DNA of 64,000 nucleotides from CAZMNY01 sp964567745 (GTDB lineage: Bacteria > Planctomycetota > Planctomycetia > Pirellulales > Pirellulaceae), in contig CAZMNY010000023.1 in the NCBI GenBank assembly GCA_964567745.1, forward strand, positions 62,001 through 126,000, in the 5' to 3' direction. The position numbers and the translations under genes were made by a program. Every line of letters starts with the position of its first letter. Positions within the stretch are counted from its first letter, which is position 1. Shown piece after piece: positions 44,389-53,556 of this stretch. The notes below the pieces were generated by a model. It did no database searches, was not told where the DNA came from, and saw only the letters and a list, made by a program, of their open reading frames with translations.

Positions 44389-45714
44389 TCAGATGCCGAA
44401 TTGCTTGAGCACCAAAGCCGCCATCTCGGTATCGCGAAGCGTCGCCCCGCCGCACAGTCCGCTTGCGGACGACAGCAAGACGCCGCGTTGATCTGCCGAC
44501 TTGGGCGGAGCGCCGTGCGAGCCTCGAATCAGGCTGGCGTCGAGCGGTGTCGATTTGGTGGCGAAGTCAAAGTGCAATTCGACCGGATCGAAGCCCGGTT
44601 TCTTATGAATGTCGACAGTTCGCGCAAAGTCAGGCGCGCGGTTGTCATCCTCCCACCAATAGTAAGCTTGCCAGCTGTTCGCGGTTGAAATCGCCACGAC
44701 GTCACCGGCTCGCGCGTGGTCCATGCCGTAACGAGCTCGCTGCTCGCCCACGAGCACTTCATCGATTCCATCGGCTCCGCTGAGCACGTCGACAACGCGA
44801 GCTACAACGGCGGGGTCGCGGTCGGCGACAAAGACGTTCGAGTACTGGTGGTCGACCATCGCCCAGGCGGGACTGCGTACATCAAGCAGCTCGCCTCGAT
44901 CCGAGTCATAAACGCGTAGCAGGCCAGCCTCGCGAAGCAATCGATTGGGATAGCCGACGTGATCGACTTCTGTAATCACATATTCGCTCGCTGCGAGCCA
45001 GACTAGTTCGCGATCGTTGTAGGCCGTCGTAAAACCATCGATCAGCTTCCCAACGACTTCATCCAATTCCCGCACCGCGATTTGTGCTGCTGGGCTGTCG
45101 GGGCCATCCTTCTGAGCCGCGTAGTCGAGATGAGGAAGGTAGAGGAAGAAGAAGCGGGGCGCGAATCGTTCCGCAGCGACAATGGCGGATTCCACGATCC
45201 AGTCGGTCGACATAATGTTGGCGAGCGGCCCCCAAAAGTGCTTCAAGGGAAAATGGCCTGAGGCGTCGCGAAGGTCGCCGTAGAGCTCCGTTGGTTTCGT
45301 GTAGCACCACAGCGATTCGGATCCGTCCGGGTTGTGAATCGGCGCCGGCATGCAGACGTAGTCGGCACCGCAGCCCTTGCTAAGCATCGGAAACCAAACG
45401 GCCGAAGTCAGCGCCGCATCGCGTTCATGCATCACGTCCCAGATTTGCGGGCAGAGAATCTTCTCATTCCAAGCGGTCCACATTTCGACTTCGCCGGAAT
45501 CTCGCCAGAAGAATCCGTTCGAGACAACTCCGTGTTCGGTCGGCAGTTTGCCCGTCAACATATTGGCCTGAACGGGCCAGGTGACTGCGGGAAAACTCGC
45601 CGAGAGTTCCGCATGATCGCCGTCGGACATCAGCGCCGAGAGTCGCGGCAGCTTGGCGACGTCTTGCCTTCGCAAGCCCGGGATCGAAAGCAATACGACC
45701 GATGGATCCGACAT
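44389..45714 (-). CDS. Alkaline-phosphatase-superfamily (EboF-like) phosphodiesterase
   Basis: A 441-residue protein of the nucleotide pyrophosphatase/phosphodiesterase type, without an obvious signal peptide. The nucleophile segment is FPAVTWPVQANMLTG with Thr45. LYLPHLDY supplies a metal-binding Asp. The segment where relatives have S-D-H reads ASEYVITEVDHVG, with Glu-Tyr replacing Asp-His. Downstream genes on the same strand (order of transcription: UbiA-like, TIM barrel, this one) match the EboC-EboE-EboF order of the ebo metabolite-traffic cluster. Confidence 0.8.
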   Translation of the reverse strand: MSDPSVVLLSIPGLRRQDVAKLPRLSALMSDGDHAELSASFPAVTWPVQANMLTGKLPTEHGVVSNGFFWRDSGEVEMWTAWNEKILCPQIWDVMHERDAALTSAVWFPMLSKGCGADYVCMPAPIHNPDGSESLWCYTKPTELYGDLRDASGHFPLKHFWGPLANIMSTDWIVESAIVAAERFAPRFFFLYLPHLDYAAQKDGPDSPAAQIAVRELDEVVGKLIDGFTTAYNDRELVWLAASEYVITEVDHVGYPNRLLREAGLLRVYDSDRGELLDVRSPAWAMVDHQYSNVFVADRDPAVVARVVDVLSGADGIDEVLVGEQRARYGMDHARAGDVVAISTANSWQAYYWWEDDNRAPDFARTVDIHKKPGFDPVELHFDFATKSTPLDASLIRGSHGAPPKSADQRGVLLSSASGLCGGATLRDTEMAALVLKQFGI

Positions 45715-45801
45715 GCACTGTTCTCCTTCTTCATAACCGTGTAACGATAACTCGTTCAGGAAGTTACTCGCCAGGTCTAGGTCTCATCCGGCCCAGCTTG
45801 C

Positions 45802-46650
45802 TCAGCGTCCGCCTTCGACTCCGTCGATCAGGGGGCGTAGAAAATCATATGCGATGCGTGCGGCTTGCGGGCCCTCGTGACTGTGCCGACTGAGTTCGAT
45901 GTGGATCGGACCCTCGTAGTTGATCGCGGCGAACCCATCGATAATGGGAGGGAAATCCATTTCACCGTCACCAAACATCAGATGTTCGTGGACTCCTGCG
46001 ACCATGTCTTCGATGTGAACATTGGCGATTCGATCCGACCACTTCGCGAGGTAGTCGACGATGGGCACTTCGCCTTGGCAGTATAGGTGCCCCACGTCAA
46101 CGGTCAGACGGAGATGAGGTTCGTCGACCCATTGCAGCAAGCGTTCAAATCGAGCCATCGTGTCGACGAACATGCCAGGTTCCGGCTCAAACGCCAAGAC
46201 GACCCCTCGCTGTCCCGCATGTTCAAGTACTTGCCGGAGCCCTTCGGCAAGTCGTTCGAGAACCGCCTCATCCGCCTCGTCGCTGCGCAAGATTCCCGAC
46301 CAAAGCGAGACGCAGCGGCTGCCGAGCGCCGCCGCGATATCGACGCATCGAATCAGGAAGTCGATCCGCCGACCTCGATGCACATCGGAGCTCGCCACCA
46401 GCGTCGGTTCGTGTTTCGTCCGCGGATCGAGGAGGAATCGAGCGCCCGTTTCGATGACCGATTCCATCTTGGCTCCGGCAAGCAGATCGCGAATCGCGTC
46501 GATTTCGTTCGGCAAGTCGGGGCTGAACGGATTGAGCGCGGCGTGATCGACCGTAATCGCAACGCTCTCGTAGCCAATCTCAGCCAACAATTCGATTGCG
46601 TCGGCGAGCCGATGATGCGCTAGCCCGTTCGTGTTGTAACCTAGCAGCAT
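45802..46650 (-). CDS. Sugar-phosphate isomerase/epimerase TIM-barrel (EboE-like)
   Basis: A 282-residue xylose-isomerase-like TIM barrel. Metal-binding positions appear in order: VVLAFEPEPGMF (Glu), LTVDVGHLYC (Asp, His), NVHIEDM (His) and PIHIELSRH (Glu). This is the AP-endonuclease-2/sugar-isomerase fold. It starts 12 bases after the UbiA-like gene and precedes the phosphatase, so the three are probably one transcript. It is shorter than typical EboE (about 390). Confidence 0.82.
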   Translation of the reverse strand: MLLGYNTNGLAHHRLADAIELLAEIGYESVAITVDHAALNPFSPDLPNEIDAIRDLLAGAKMESVIETGARFLLDPRTKHEPTLVASSDVHRGRRIDFLIRCVDIAAALGSRCVSLWSGILRSDEADEAVLERLAEGLRQVLEHAGQRGVVLAFEPEPGMFVDTMARFERLLQWVDEPHLRLTVDVGHLYCQGEVPIVDYLAKWSDRIANVHIEDMVAGVHEHLMFGDGEMDFPPIIDGFAAINYEGPIHIELSRHSHEGPQAARIAYDFLRPLIDGVEGGR

Positions 46651-46662
46651 GAATAGTCCGAG

Positions 46663-47727
46663 TTAGGTCGAGCGGAACCACTGGCCGAGCAGGAGCATGG
46701 GCGCGAGCAAGGCGCAAACGGCCAACGCATATCCAAACGGATTCGTCAGCAGGACGAGCGCGGCGTCCAGCACGATGATCGACAGAATACACTGCTTGAT
46801 CGCCGCTTGTACACGATGCGGTTTGGGACTGCTGATAGCCAGCACGCATCGCCGCATGGTGACGACCATCAGTACGATGACGACCAACGGCCATATCGTT
46901 AACGGCAGATGGAACTGCTGATTTGAGTCGGCTGGGACCCAGTCGGGGACAACGGTCAACAAGCCGAGTCCGACGACCATCACCATGGCGCCGAAGCCCA
47001 AGAGAATTCGCCCGCTCACCTTCGCTTCGGTGCGAGCAAACCAGGTTACGCCGGCAATGTAAATTCCCATCCCCGCGGCCGCCATTAACTGGTGCGGCTC
47101 ATAGACAAACGTCGCCATCGTCGCTGCCGGAGCTGACTCGACCAGGCTCATCCCCAACAGAACATTGAGAAATCGGCAAAGTCCCATCATCCACGGTGCC
47201 ATGATTGTCTTCTTCACCAAAGCGTCGTAAAGCAGAATCGCTGCGGCCAGCGCAAACCCAACCGCGCCGCTCCGATACGGGATCGAAGACGGCGCCACCC
47301 AGCCGGCGGCCATGGCAAGAAAGACGCCCGTCACGATCAAGCCGAAGCCGAATCGCCGAGCTTGTTCGAATGAAATGGCGCCGGATGGAATCGGTCGCTC
47401 CGGGCGATCTTCGCTATCGGCCTCGACATCGTAGACATCGTTTAAGACCATTCCCGCTGAATACAAGCAGCCCGATGCCGCGAGCAACCCGATCAATGCC
47501 TCCCAATGGGCGACGCCGTGATTCACGAACAGATAGCCCATCGCAATGTCTGCGAATGCCGTGAACACATTCGGAATGCGACAGAGTTTCAGATAGGTAA
47601 GCCACGCCGGAGGTGTTTCGGTCGACGCATCAGCCACACCGCCGGACGGCGTATCGGGCGAACTCGGGTCCGGCGCGGCATGTTGCTCCGGTTCGGCTGG
47701 ATCGAGTTGAGGGTTCTCGTCGTGCAT
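46663..47727 (-). CDS. UbiA-family prenyltransferase-like membrane protein (EboC-like)
   Basis: A 354-residue polytopic membrane protein. The UbiA signature NDVYDVEADSEDRPERPIPS is complete, with the aspartates that bind Mg-diphosphate. About nine helices. A hydrophilic, Pro/Glu/Asp-rich N-terminus of 40 residues is extra. UbiA-like EboC belongs to the ebo cluster, which moves metabolites to the periplasm in cyanobacteria and Pseudomonas. The ABC-2 exporter genes lie just upstream on the same strand. Confidence 0.86.
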   Translation of the reverse strand: MHDENPQLDPAEPEQHAAPDPSSPDTPSGGVADASTETPPAWLTYLKLCRIPNVFTAFADIAMGYLFVNHGVAHWEALIGLLAASGCLYSAGMVLNDVYDVEADSEDRPERPIPSGAISFEQARRFGFGLIVTGVFLAMAAGWVAPSSIPYRSGAVGFALAAAILLYDALVKKTIMAPWMMGLCRFLNVLLGMSLVESAPAATMATFVYEPHQLMAAAGMGIYIAGVTWFARTEAKVSGRILLGFGAMVMVVGLGLLTVVPDWVPADSNQQFHLPLTIWPLVVIVLMVVTMRRCVLAISSPKPHRVQAAIKQCILSIIVLDAALVLLTNPFGYALAVCALLAPMLLLGQWFRST

Positions 47728-47819
47728 CGCTTACTCGTTCTATGGGGCTTGAGGTTGCCAATGCACCGCAAGCTTTTCGATCACAAATGAATCTGAGGCC
47801 GGCTGCTGTTGTCGGTTGT

Positions 47820-48674
47820 TCAACTGCTGGCGCTACGATAACTCAACAAAGCTCGGCGAAAGATCCATCGCGATACGGCCAAGCTGACAATCGTCGCCAC
47901 GACGGCAAACGCCGCCAACGGCCATTCCCAACTGGCCCTCGGCTTCAACGGTTGGGCCAGCAGTCGCGCTGGCACGTTGATCACGACGAGGACAGGCACG
48001 ACGAACGTAAAGAAGCCGAGGATAGGGACGCCCCAACCTCGATTGTAAATCTCCATCGGGTATCGTGCGATGCTGGTGATGTAAAACCAAAAATTGTAGA
48101 GCGTCTGATTTCGCCCGAGCCAAATGCTCGTTGCCGCCAGCGAGATCATCAGACTATAGAAAATCAGCGTGCCGCTGACGATGTAAAACGGATAGAGCAC
48201 CACGGAATACCATTCCAGTTCGAGCCGATTCTCTGTTCGGCTGAGCATCTCGCTCAAGCTAATGGCCAGCATCGCCAAACCCATGACAAAGTTGGTGAGC
48301 GACGACCAGTCCATTTTCTGAAAGGAAATGAGAAACTGGGTGTCGATCGGTTTGAGCAGCGCAAAGTCAAGATTGCCCGTTCGAATCAGCTCGCTGAACT
48401 CTTGTGCGTTGGGCATGAAAAATGTCTGCACGAGACTGGTAATGAGCCACGTCGTCGCCAGGAAAATGAAGAACTCGTACTTGCCCCAGCCGGTGCCGAG
48501 TCCGATCGAGTTGGTGTGATCGAAAACGATGATGAAGAAGCCGACATTCATCAGCGACCACGACAGCGCTGAGACGCACTGCAAAAGGAAATTGGCGCGG
48601 AACGTCATATCGCGCACCAGGCTGTTTCTGGCAAACGTCAGGAAGACTTGAAGGTAGGAAGGTTGATTCGCCAC
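47820..48674 (-). CDS. ABC-2-type exporter permease, subunit B
   Basis: A 284-residue membrane protein with six helices, similar to the DUF990-type ABC-2 permeases (FFIIVFDHTNSIGLGTGW; TGNLDFALLKPIDTQF, the cytosolic loop typical of this class). It starts 3 bases after the neighbouring permease gene, which suggests a heterodimer. The UbiA-like gene follows 92 bases later. Confidence 0.85.
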   Translation of the reverse strand: MANQPSYLQVFLTFARNSLVRDMTFRANFLLQCVSALSWSLMNVGFFIIVFDHTNSIGLGTGWGKYEFFIFLATTWLITSLVQTFFMPNAQEFSELIRTGNLDFALLKPIDTQFLISFQKMDWSSLTNFVMGLAMLAISLSEMLSRTENRLELEWYSVVLYPFYIVSGTLIFYSLMISLAATSIWLGRNQTLYNFWFYITSIARYPMEIYNRGWGVPILGFFTFVVPVLVVINVPARLLAQPLKPRASWEWPLAAFAVVATIVSLAVSRWIFRRALLSYRSASS

Positions 48675-48677
48675 GCC

Positions 48678-49490
48678 CTAGCCCCCGAATCCGCTGTAAC
48701 GATGCACGCCGCGATGGAATGCGAATCGCGAGGCGACGATGAAGAAGACGATCCAGGTCGCTTCGACGGCCAGACCCTTGGCGAGCTCTGGCCCTTCGAC
48801 TTTGCCCAAAAACACAGCCGCTGGAAAGTAAGCCAAATATTTCAGCGGCAACAAGTCAACCAGATTGCCCCAGAAGTCGGGCAGCATGTCGAGCGGGAAC
48901 ATATGGCCGGACAAAAAGAAACTCAGCAACATATAGACGAACAACAGCGACGAGACGTCGAGAAACCAGAACCCGATCATGCCAATGGTCGCTTCCATGA
49001 AGAAGCCGAGCAGGAAGCCAAACACAAGGGCGAGTACAAAGCCGCCGATTGCAGTCCAGTGTGGCCATCCGTCGACAAACGCCCATCGGCAAAGAAAGAA
49101 CACCAAGGCAAAAGGCAAGACAGCGATCGAGTAGTAAGCGAGTTTGTGTGCGAGGCGATTGAGCAACAAGAACCCGATCATATCGATCGGTTGTATAAGA
49201 AACTTCTTGATCTCGCCGTTGCGAATTTGCAGTGCGACGCCGGAAGCCAGTCCGGGCATGCTGGAAAACGCTCGCCCCACCATCGTTAGTAGGTAATAGG
49301 CGACCATGTTTTCGAAACTGTAGCCGGCGACCGAATCGACCGTCTGCAAGATCGCGCCCCATAGAAATATCTGAGTCACGATCGGCAAGAATCGCATCAG
49401 CGTGCCAAGCATGAAGTCGCCACGGTAGACGAGGCGCTCCTCCAAGGCGACTCGCAGAATCACCCACCATGTTGCCAAACGTGCGTTCAT
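48678..49490 (-). CDS. ABC-2-type exporter permease, subunit A
   Basis: A 270-residue six-helix permease of the same class, with the loop IRNGEIKKFLIQPIDMIGF. Its start overlaps the ATPase stop by 4 bases (ATGA), so the ATPase and both permeases are translationally coupled. The two permeases resemble each other in layout but not closely in sequence. Confidence 0.86.
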   Translation of the reverse strand: MNARLATWWVILRVALEERLVYRGDFMLGTLMRFLPIVTQIFLWGAILQTVDSVAGYSFENMVAYYLLTMVGRAFSSMPGLASGVALQIRNGEIKKFLIQPIDMIGFLLLNRLAHKLAYYSIAVLPFALVFFLCRWAFVDGWPHWTAIGGFVLALVFGFLLGFFMEATIGMIGFWFLDVSSLLFVYMLLSFFLSGHMFPLDMLPDFWGNLVDLLPLKYLAYFPAAVFLGKVEGPELAKGLAVEATWIVFFIVASRFAFHRGVHRYSGFGG

Positions 49491-50500
49491 GCTTTGGTCG
49501 CCGGAACGCCCTTCTCCGCTGCAGAATTCTCGATTTGCGAAAAGACGTCCGCGATCAACTCCTCGAGTGGCGGGTCTTCGACGACGATGTCGTCAATCGT
49601 ATAGGCGTCGAGCAAGTGCGATAGCGTCGGGGAAACTTCGGCTCGGGCCACTCGCAATTTCGCTTTCGGCGGGACGCATTCCAGCAGTTCCCCAAACGAC
49701 TCAAACGAGCTCGGCATGTCTTTGGCGAACTGCAGTGTGAGAACTTTGTGCCCGCTGAACCGATCGATGATCCCGGCAAGCGATCCGTCGTAGTGGATCA
49801 ACCCGTTGGCGATGATCACAACGCGGCGACACAGCGCGGCCACATCCTTCATGTAGTGGCTCGTCAGAAGCACCGTGATTCCGCGTTGCTCCTGGTAGTA
49901 CTTGAGAAACCGCTGAATGTTGTGTTGAGCCACAACGTCCAATCCGATCGTCGGCTCGTCGAGGAACAGCACGTCGGGTGAGTGCAGCAACGCGGCGGTT
50001 AGCTCCATCTTCATTCGTTCGCCCAGCGACAACTCTCGCACCGGCTGGCTGAGCAGGTCGTTGATCGAGAGCAGGTCGGTCAATTCGTCAACGGCCGCCT
50101 GAAATTTCTTCGCGTCGATACGGTAGATCTGTTGATGAAGACGGAAAGACTCCTGAGCCGGAAGATCCCACCATAGTTGATTCTTTTGACCCATCACCAG
50201 AGCAAAACGCTCGCGGTAGGCGTTTTCACGTTTCCAGGGCGTGTGACCCAAAACGGTCGCTTCGCCAGACGTCGGACTGATCACGCCGGACAGCAATTTC
50301 AATGTGGTCGTCTTGCCGGCGCCGTTGGGGCCGAGGAACGCGACGAACTCGCCCTGCTCCACGTTCAAGTCGATCCCCCGAACCGCTTCGACGTCTCGGT
50401 ATTCACGCGAAACGAGCCCGCGCAAGGCGGCGAGTAGGCCCTCTTTCTTCTGGTAGACCCGATAGGACTTGGCCAGCTGCTTTATTTCGATAATCGACAT
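49487..50500 (-). CDS. ABC exporter ATP-binding protein
   Basis: A 337-residue ATPase. Walker A is GPNGAGKTTTL, the signature is LSLGERMKMEL and Walker B is VLFLDEPTIGLD, followed by LLTSHYMKDV with the switch His. A C-terminal extension of about 90 residues carries a DUF4162-like fold. ATG 50500 was chosen over a TTG at 50506. It powers the two following permeases, which export an unknown substrate. It is divergent from ispF. Confidence 0.93.
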   Translation of the reverse strand: MSIIEIKQLAKSYRVYQKKEGLLAALRGLVSREYRDVEAVRGIDLNVEQGEFVAFLGPNGAGKTTTLKLLSGVISPTSGEATVLGHTPWKRENAYRERFALVMGQKNQLWWDLPAQESFRLHQQIYRIDAKKFQAAVDELTDLLSINDLLSQPVRELSLGERMKMELTAALLHSPDVLFLDEPTIGLDVVAQHNIQRFLKYYQEQRGITVLLTSHYMKDVAALCRRVVIIANGLIHYDGSLAGIIDRFSGHKVLTLQFAKDMPSSFESFGELLECVPPKAKLRVARAEVSPTLSHLLDAYTIDDIVVEDPPLEELIADVFSQIENSAAEKGVPATKA

Positions 50501-50748
50501 GGCCAAAGATTATAGGTGGGGCAACCTACAGTCGATAGCACCGACCATTGTCGACGCTCGAGCTCGAATGTAAGCAATCGTCGCGGAAACAGTCGACCGC
50601 GAACATTCAGAAGCACCTGCGTGCGATGCCCGATTGCGTTGCCTGTTTGCGCTTTGGCCGCCGGCCGCTCGCGTTGTCGGTTTTTGGGGCTTGGGATATA
50701 ATTTCGACCCACCAGTGAGCAACATACAGGCAGGAACTGCAGATAGGC

Positions 50749-51237
50749 ATGAGAATTGGACTTGGTGACGATACCCACCGGTTGGCCGCTGGCGGACCAC
50801 TCCGTTTGGGCGGAGTTGTGATTCCGCACGATAAACATCTGGTCGGGCACAGCGACGCCGATGTCCTTTTACACGCCATTACCGATGCCTTGCTCGGCGC
50901 AGCCGGGCTACCTGATATCGGACAGCTGTTTCCCAACACGGACGAAGTGAACCGAGACCGAGACTCGGCGGATATGTTGCAGTTGGCATGGAAGCAAGTA
51001 AAGGACAGTGGCTACGGCCTCGTCAACCTCGACTGTGTTGTTCGGTTGCAGCGACCCAAGCTGAGTCCGTACAAGGACGTGATTCAAGCTCGCATCGGCG
51101 AACTGCTCGGCGTTTCGCCTGACTGCATCGGTTTGAAGGCGAAGACCGGCGAAGGTGTGGGCCCTATCGGTAGTGAAGAGGCTGCAACAGCATCGTGCGT
51201 TGTGCTCCTCGATAATTCAATCTCTGTGAAAACTTGA
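50749..51237 (+). CDS. ispF: 2-C-methyl-D-erythritol 2,4-cyclodiphosphate synthase
   Basis: A 162-residue trimeric enzyme of the MEP pathway. The metal-binding D-x-H is GDDTHRLA near residue 8, with a further His in LVGHSDADVLLHA. The signature KTGEGVGPIGSEEAA is near the end. Length matches the family. It lies upstream of cysS in the same direction. Confidence 0.97.
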   Translation: MRIGLGDDTHRLAAGGPLRLGGVVIPHDKHLVGHSDADVLLHAITDALLGAAGLPDIGQLFPNTDEVNRDRDSADMLQLAWKQVKDSGYGLVNLDCVVRLQRPKLSPYKDVIQARIGELLGVSPDCIGLKAKTGEGVGPIGSEEAATASCVVLLDNSISVKT

Positions 51238-51294
51238 ACGGTCAGCTACGCGGATCGACGGTTTGACGTCACTGAGCAAAGAGAAATCTCGCGA

Positions 51295-52911
51295 ATGAAC
51301 AGCCACACGACAACTGAGTCCCAAGTCACACCTGGTGACGCGCCTGCAGAAAATGAGTCGATGAACATTCGAATTTACAACACTCTCAGCCGCACCAAGG
51401 AACCGTTTGAGCCGATTACTCCGGGCAAAGTCGGGATTTATCTCTGCGGGCCGACCGTTTACGACAAGGCTCACATCGGCCACATGGTCGGGCCGGTGGC
51501 GTTCGACACGCTCAAACGATTCCTGGTCTATTGCGGTTATGAAACGCAGTGGGTCGTCAATATCACAGACGTCGACGACAAGCTCATAGCCGCGTCAAAG
51601 AAGCACGGAAAAAGCATGGCCGAAGTGGCCGAAGAAATGACGGCCGATTACCTTTCGAATCTGGCCGGAATGGGCGTCGACCAGATCGACGACATGCCTC
51701 GGGCGACGGAGTGCATGCAGGACATTATTGACTTCACCGCCTCGCTCATTGATCAAGGTTTTGCCTACGCTGCGGACGGCGATGTGTTCTTTGACGTCGG
51801 CAAGAATCTCGAGTACGGCAAGCTGACCAACCGCACCACGGATCAATTGCAAGGCGAAGGGGGCGAAGTCGGCGCCAAGAAAAAGTCCCTTGCCGACTTC
51901 ACGCTCTGGAAAGCGGCGAAGGCGGGCGAGCCTTCTTGGGAAAGCCCTTGGGGCCCCGGTCGCCCCGGCTGGCACATCGAATGCTCGGCGATGTCGCGCG
52001 CTTTGCTTGGCGAATCGTTTGATATTCACGGCGGCGGACTCGATCTAATTTTCCCCCACCACGAAAATGAAATCGCTCAAAGCGAATGCCGGCACGCCAA
52101 GCCGATGGCTAAGTATTGGATGCACAACGGCCTATTGCGCCGAGAAGAAGCGGGCAAGATCGGCGGTCGTGGCGAGAAGGCGGAAGCGAATTCGCTTGAG
52201 GCGGTTGAGCAGGCGACGGCCGAGAAGATTAGTCGCTCGAAAGGCGGCGGCGGATTGGCGGAGATGATCGAAACGGTGGGCGGCGAGCAACTTCGGTTTT
52301 TCCTCTTGCGAACCCACTACCGCAGCACGGTCGTGCTCAGCGACGAGTCGCTTGCCGAAGCCAAAACCTCGTTGGAGACGTTCTATCGATTCTTTGAACG
52401 ATACGAGCGTGTGACGGGCGAAAGCTTCTACCACGTCGTCGCCGCGCAAACTCGGACGGCTGGCGTGATCGATGCGGGCGATGATGAGTTGCTTGGCGCA
52501 GTCGTCACGAAACGCGATGGCTTCCTCGGCAAGATGGATGACGATTTCAATACGGGCGGCGCCTGCAGCGAGCTGTTCGAACTCGTTCGATTGCTCAACA
52601 AGTTTGTCGACCAAAATCAGCTAGAGGCGAACGACGCGGATCAAACGCTCGTCGCATCGCTCAAACGGGCCGCGTCGACTCTGCGCGAACTCGCTTCCTT
52701 GCTCGGCCTCTTCCTCAAGGTGCCGGAGAGCAAAGGCGAGGGAGACGATTCGCTCGCTGGCAGCCTGATGGAACTGTTGATCGAGTTGCGATCTGAGTCG
52801 CGAAAGAACAAAGACTTCGCAATGTCCGATCGCATTCGCGACGGTCTCAACGCGATTGGCGTCACGCTCGAAGATCGCAAGGAAGGGACGACTTGGCGAC
52901 AAGAGAGTTGA
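51295..52911 (+). CDS. cysS: Cysteinyl-tRNA synthetase
   Basis: A 538-residue class I synthetase. The zinc/catalytic core is clear: YLCGPTVYDKAHIGHM, with the HIGH motif and a zinc Cys, then WHIECSAMS and FPHHENEIAQSE. The second signature, normally KMSKS, reads KISRSKGGG, and an insert of about 35 residues rich in Gly, Glu and Ala precedes it (RREEAGKIGGRG...). ATG 51295 was kept, but ATG 51361 gives a start closer to the family N-terminus. Longer than E. coli CysS (461). Confidence 0.95.
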   Translation: MNSHTTTESQVTPGDAPAENESMNIRIYNTLSRTKEPFEPITPGKVGIYLCGPTVYDKAHIGHMVGPVAFDTLKRFLVYCGYETQWVVNITDVDDKLIAASKKHGKSMAEVAEEMTADYLSNLAGMGVDQIDDMPRATECMQDIIDFTASLIDQGFAYAADGDVFFDVGKNLEYGKLTNRTTDQLQGEGGEVGAKKKSLADFTLWKAAKAGEPSWESPWGPGRPGWHIECSAMSRALLGESFDIHGGGLDLIFPHHENEIAQSECRHAKPMAKYWMHNGLLRREEAGKIGGRGEKAEANSLEAVEQATAEKISRSKGGGGLAEMIETVGGEQLRFFLLRTHYRSTVVLSDESLAEAKTSLETFYRFFERYERVTGESFYHVVAAQTRTAGVIDAGDDELLGAVVTKRDGFLGKMDDDFNTGGACSELFELVRLLNKFVDQNQLEANDADQTLVASLKRAASTLRELASLLGLFLKVPESKGEGDDSLAGSLMELLIELRSESRKNKDFAMSDRIRDGLNAIGVTLEDRKEGTTWRQES

Positions 52912-52996
52912 GTGCGATTGGCGCTAGCGGCCAGGCCGAATTGGCGAGCAACTGCAGGTTGAGGCGACATGGAAACGTCAGCGGAGGCGTAAGGCA

Positions 52997-53509
52997 GTGA
53001 CGACAACCAAAACGACAACTCGAGTTCTTGGCATCGATCCTGGCTTGAACATCACGGGATACGGTGTCTTGGAGAGTTCGCCCCGCGGCCCAGTCATTGT
53101 CGAGGCGGGCGTGGTTCGCGGCGGCAAGGGAGAAATGGGCGAACGCCTTGAGCGAATTCACGAGGGGATCGCGGATGTAGTGAACTCGTTGAAACCCGAT
53201 TTCGTTGCTCTCGAAGAGTTGTTCTCGCACTACAAACGCCCCAAGACGGCGATCCTGATGGGGCACGCTCGAGGCGTCATCTGTCTGGCAGCTGGTCAGG
53301 CTGGCATCCCCGTTCAAAGCTTCGCTGCGACTCAAGTCAAACGGATGCTCACCGGCAGCGGGCGGGCGACAAAAATTCAAATGCAAAACGCGATCTGTCG
53401 CGAGTTCGGTTTGGACAAACCGCCCGAACCGGCCGATGTCGCCGATGCGCTCGCCATCGCCGTCTGTCACGTCTATCAAAACACCGCCGTCTTGCGCGGC
53501 GCGTCATGA
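52997..53509 (+). CDS. ruvC: Crossover junction endodeoxyribonuclease RuvC
   Basis: A 170-residue Holliday-junction resolvase. The acidic triad region is RVLGIDPGLNITGYG, VALEELF and DVADALAIAVCH. GTG 52997 has GGAGG upstream. ruvA follows 47 bases later; ruvB is on the opposite strand 3.7 kb away. Confidence 0.96.
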   Translation: MTTTKTTTRVLGIDPGLNITGYGVLESSPRGPVIVEAGVVRGGKGEMGERLERIHEGIADVVNSLKPDFVALEELFSHYKRPKTAILMGHARGVICLAAGQAGIPVQSFAATQVKRMLTGSGRATKIQMQNAICREFGLDKPPEPADVADALAIAVCHVYQNTAVLRGAS

Positions 53510-53556
53510 CTCGCAATAGTCCCCTGTCTGAATGTTAAGCAACGGAAAGAACTCAC

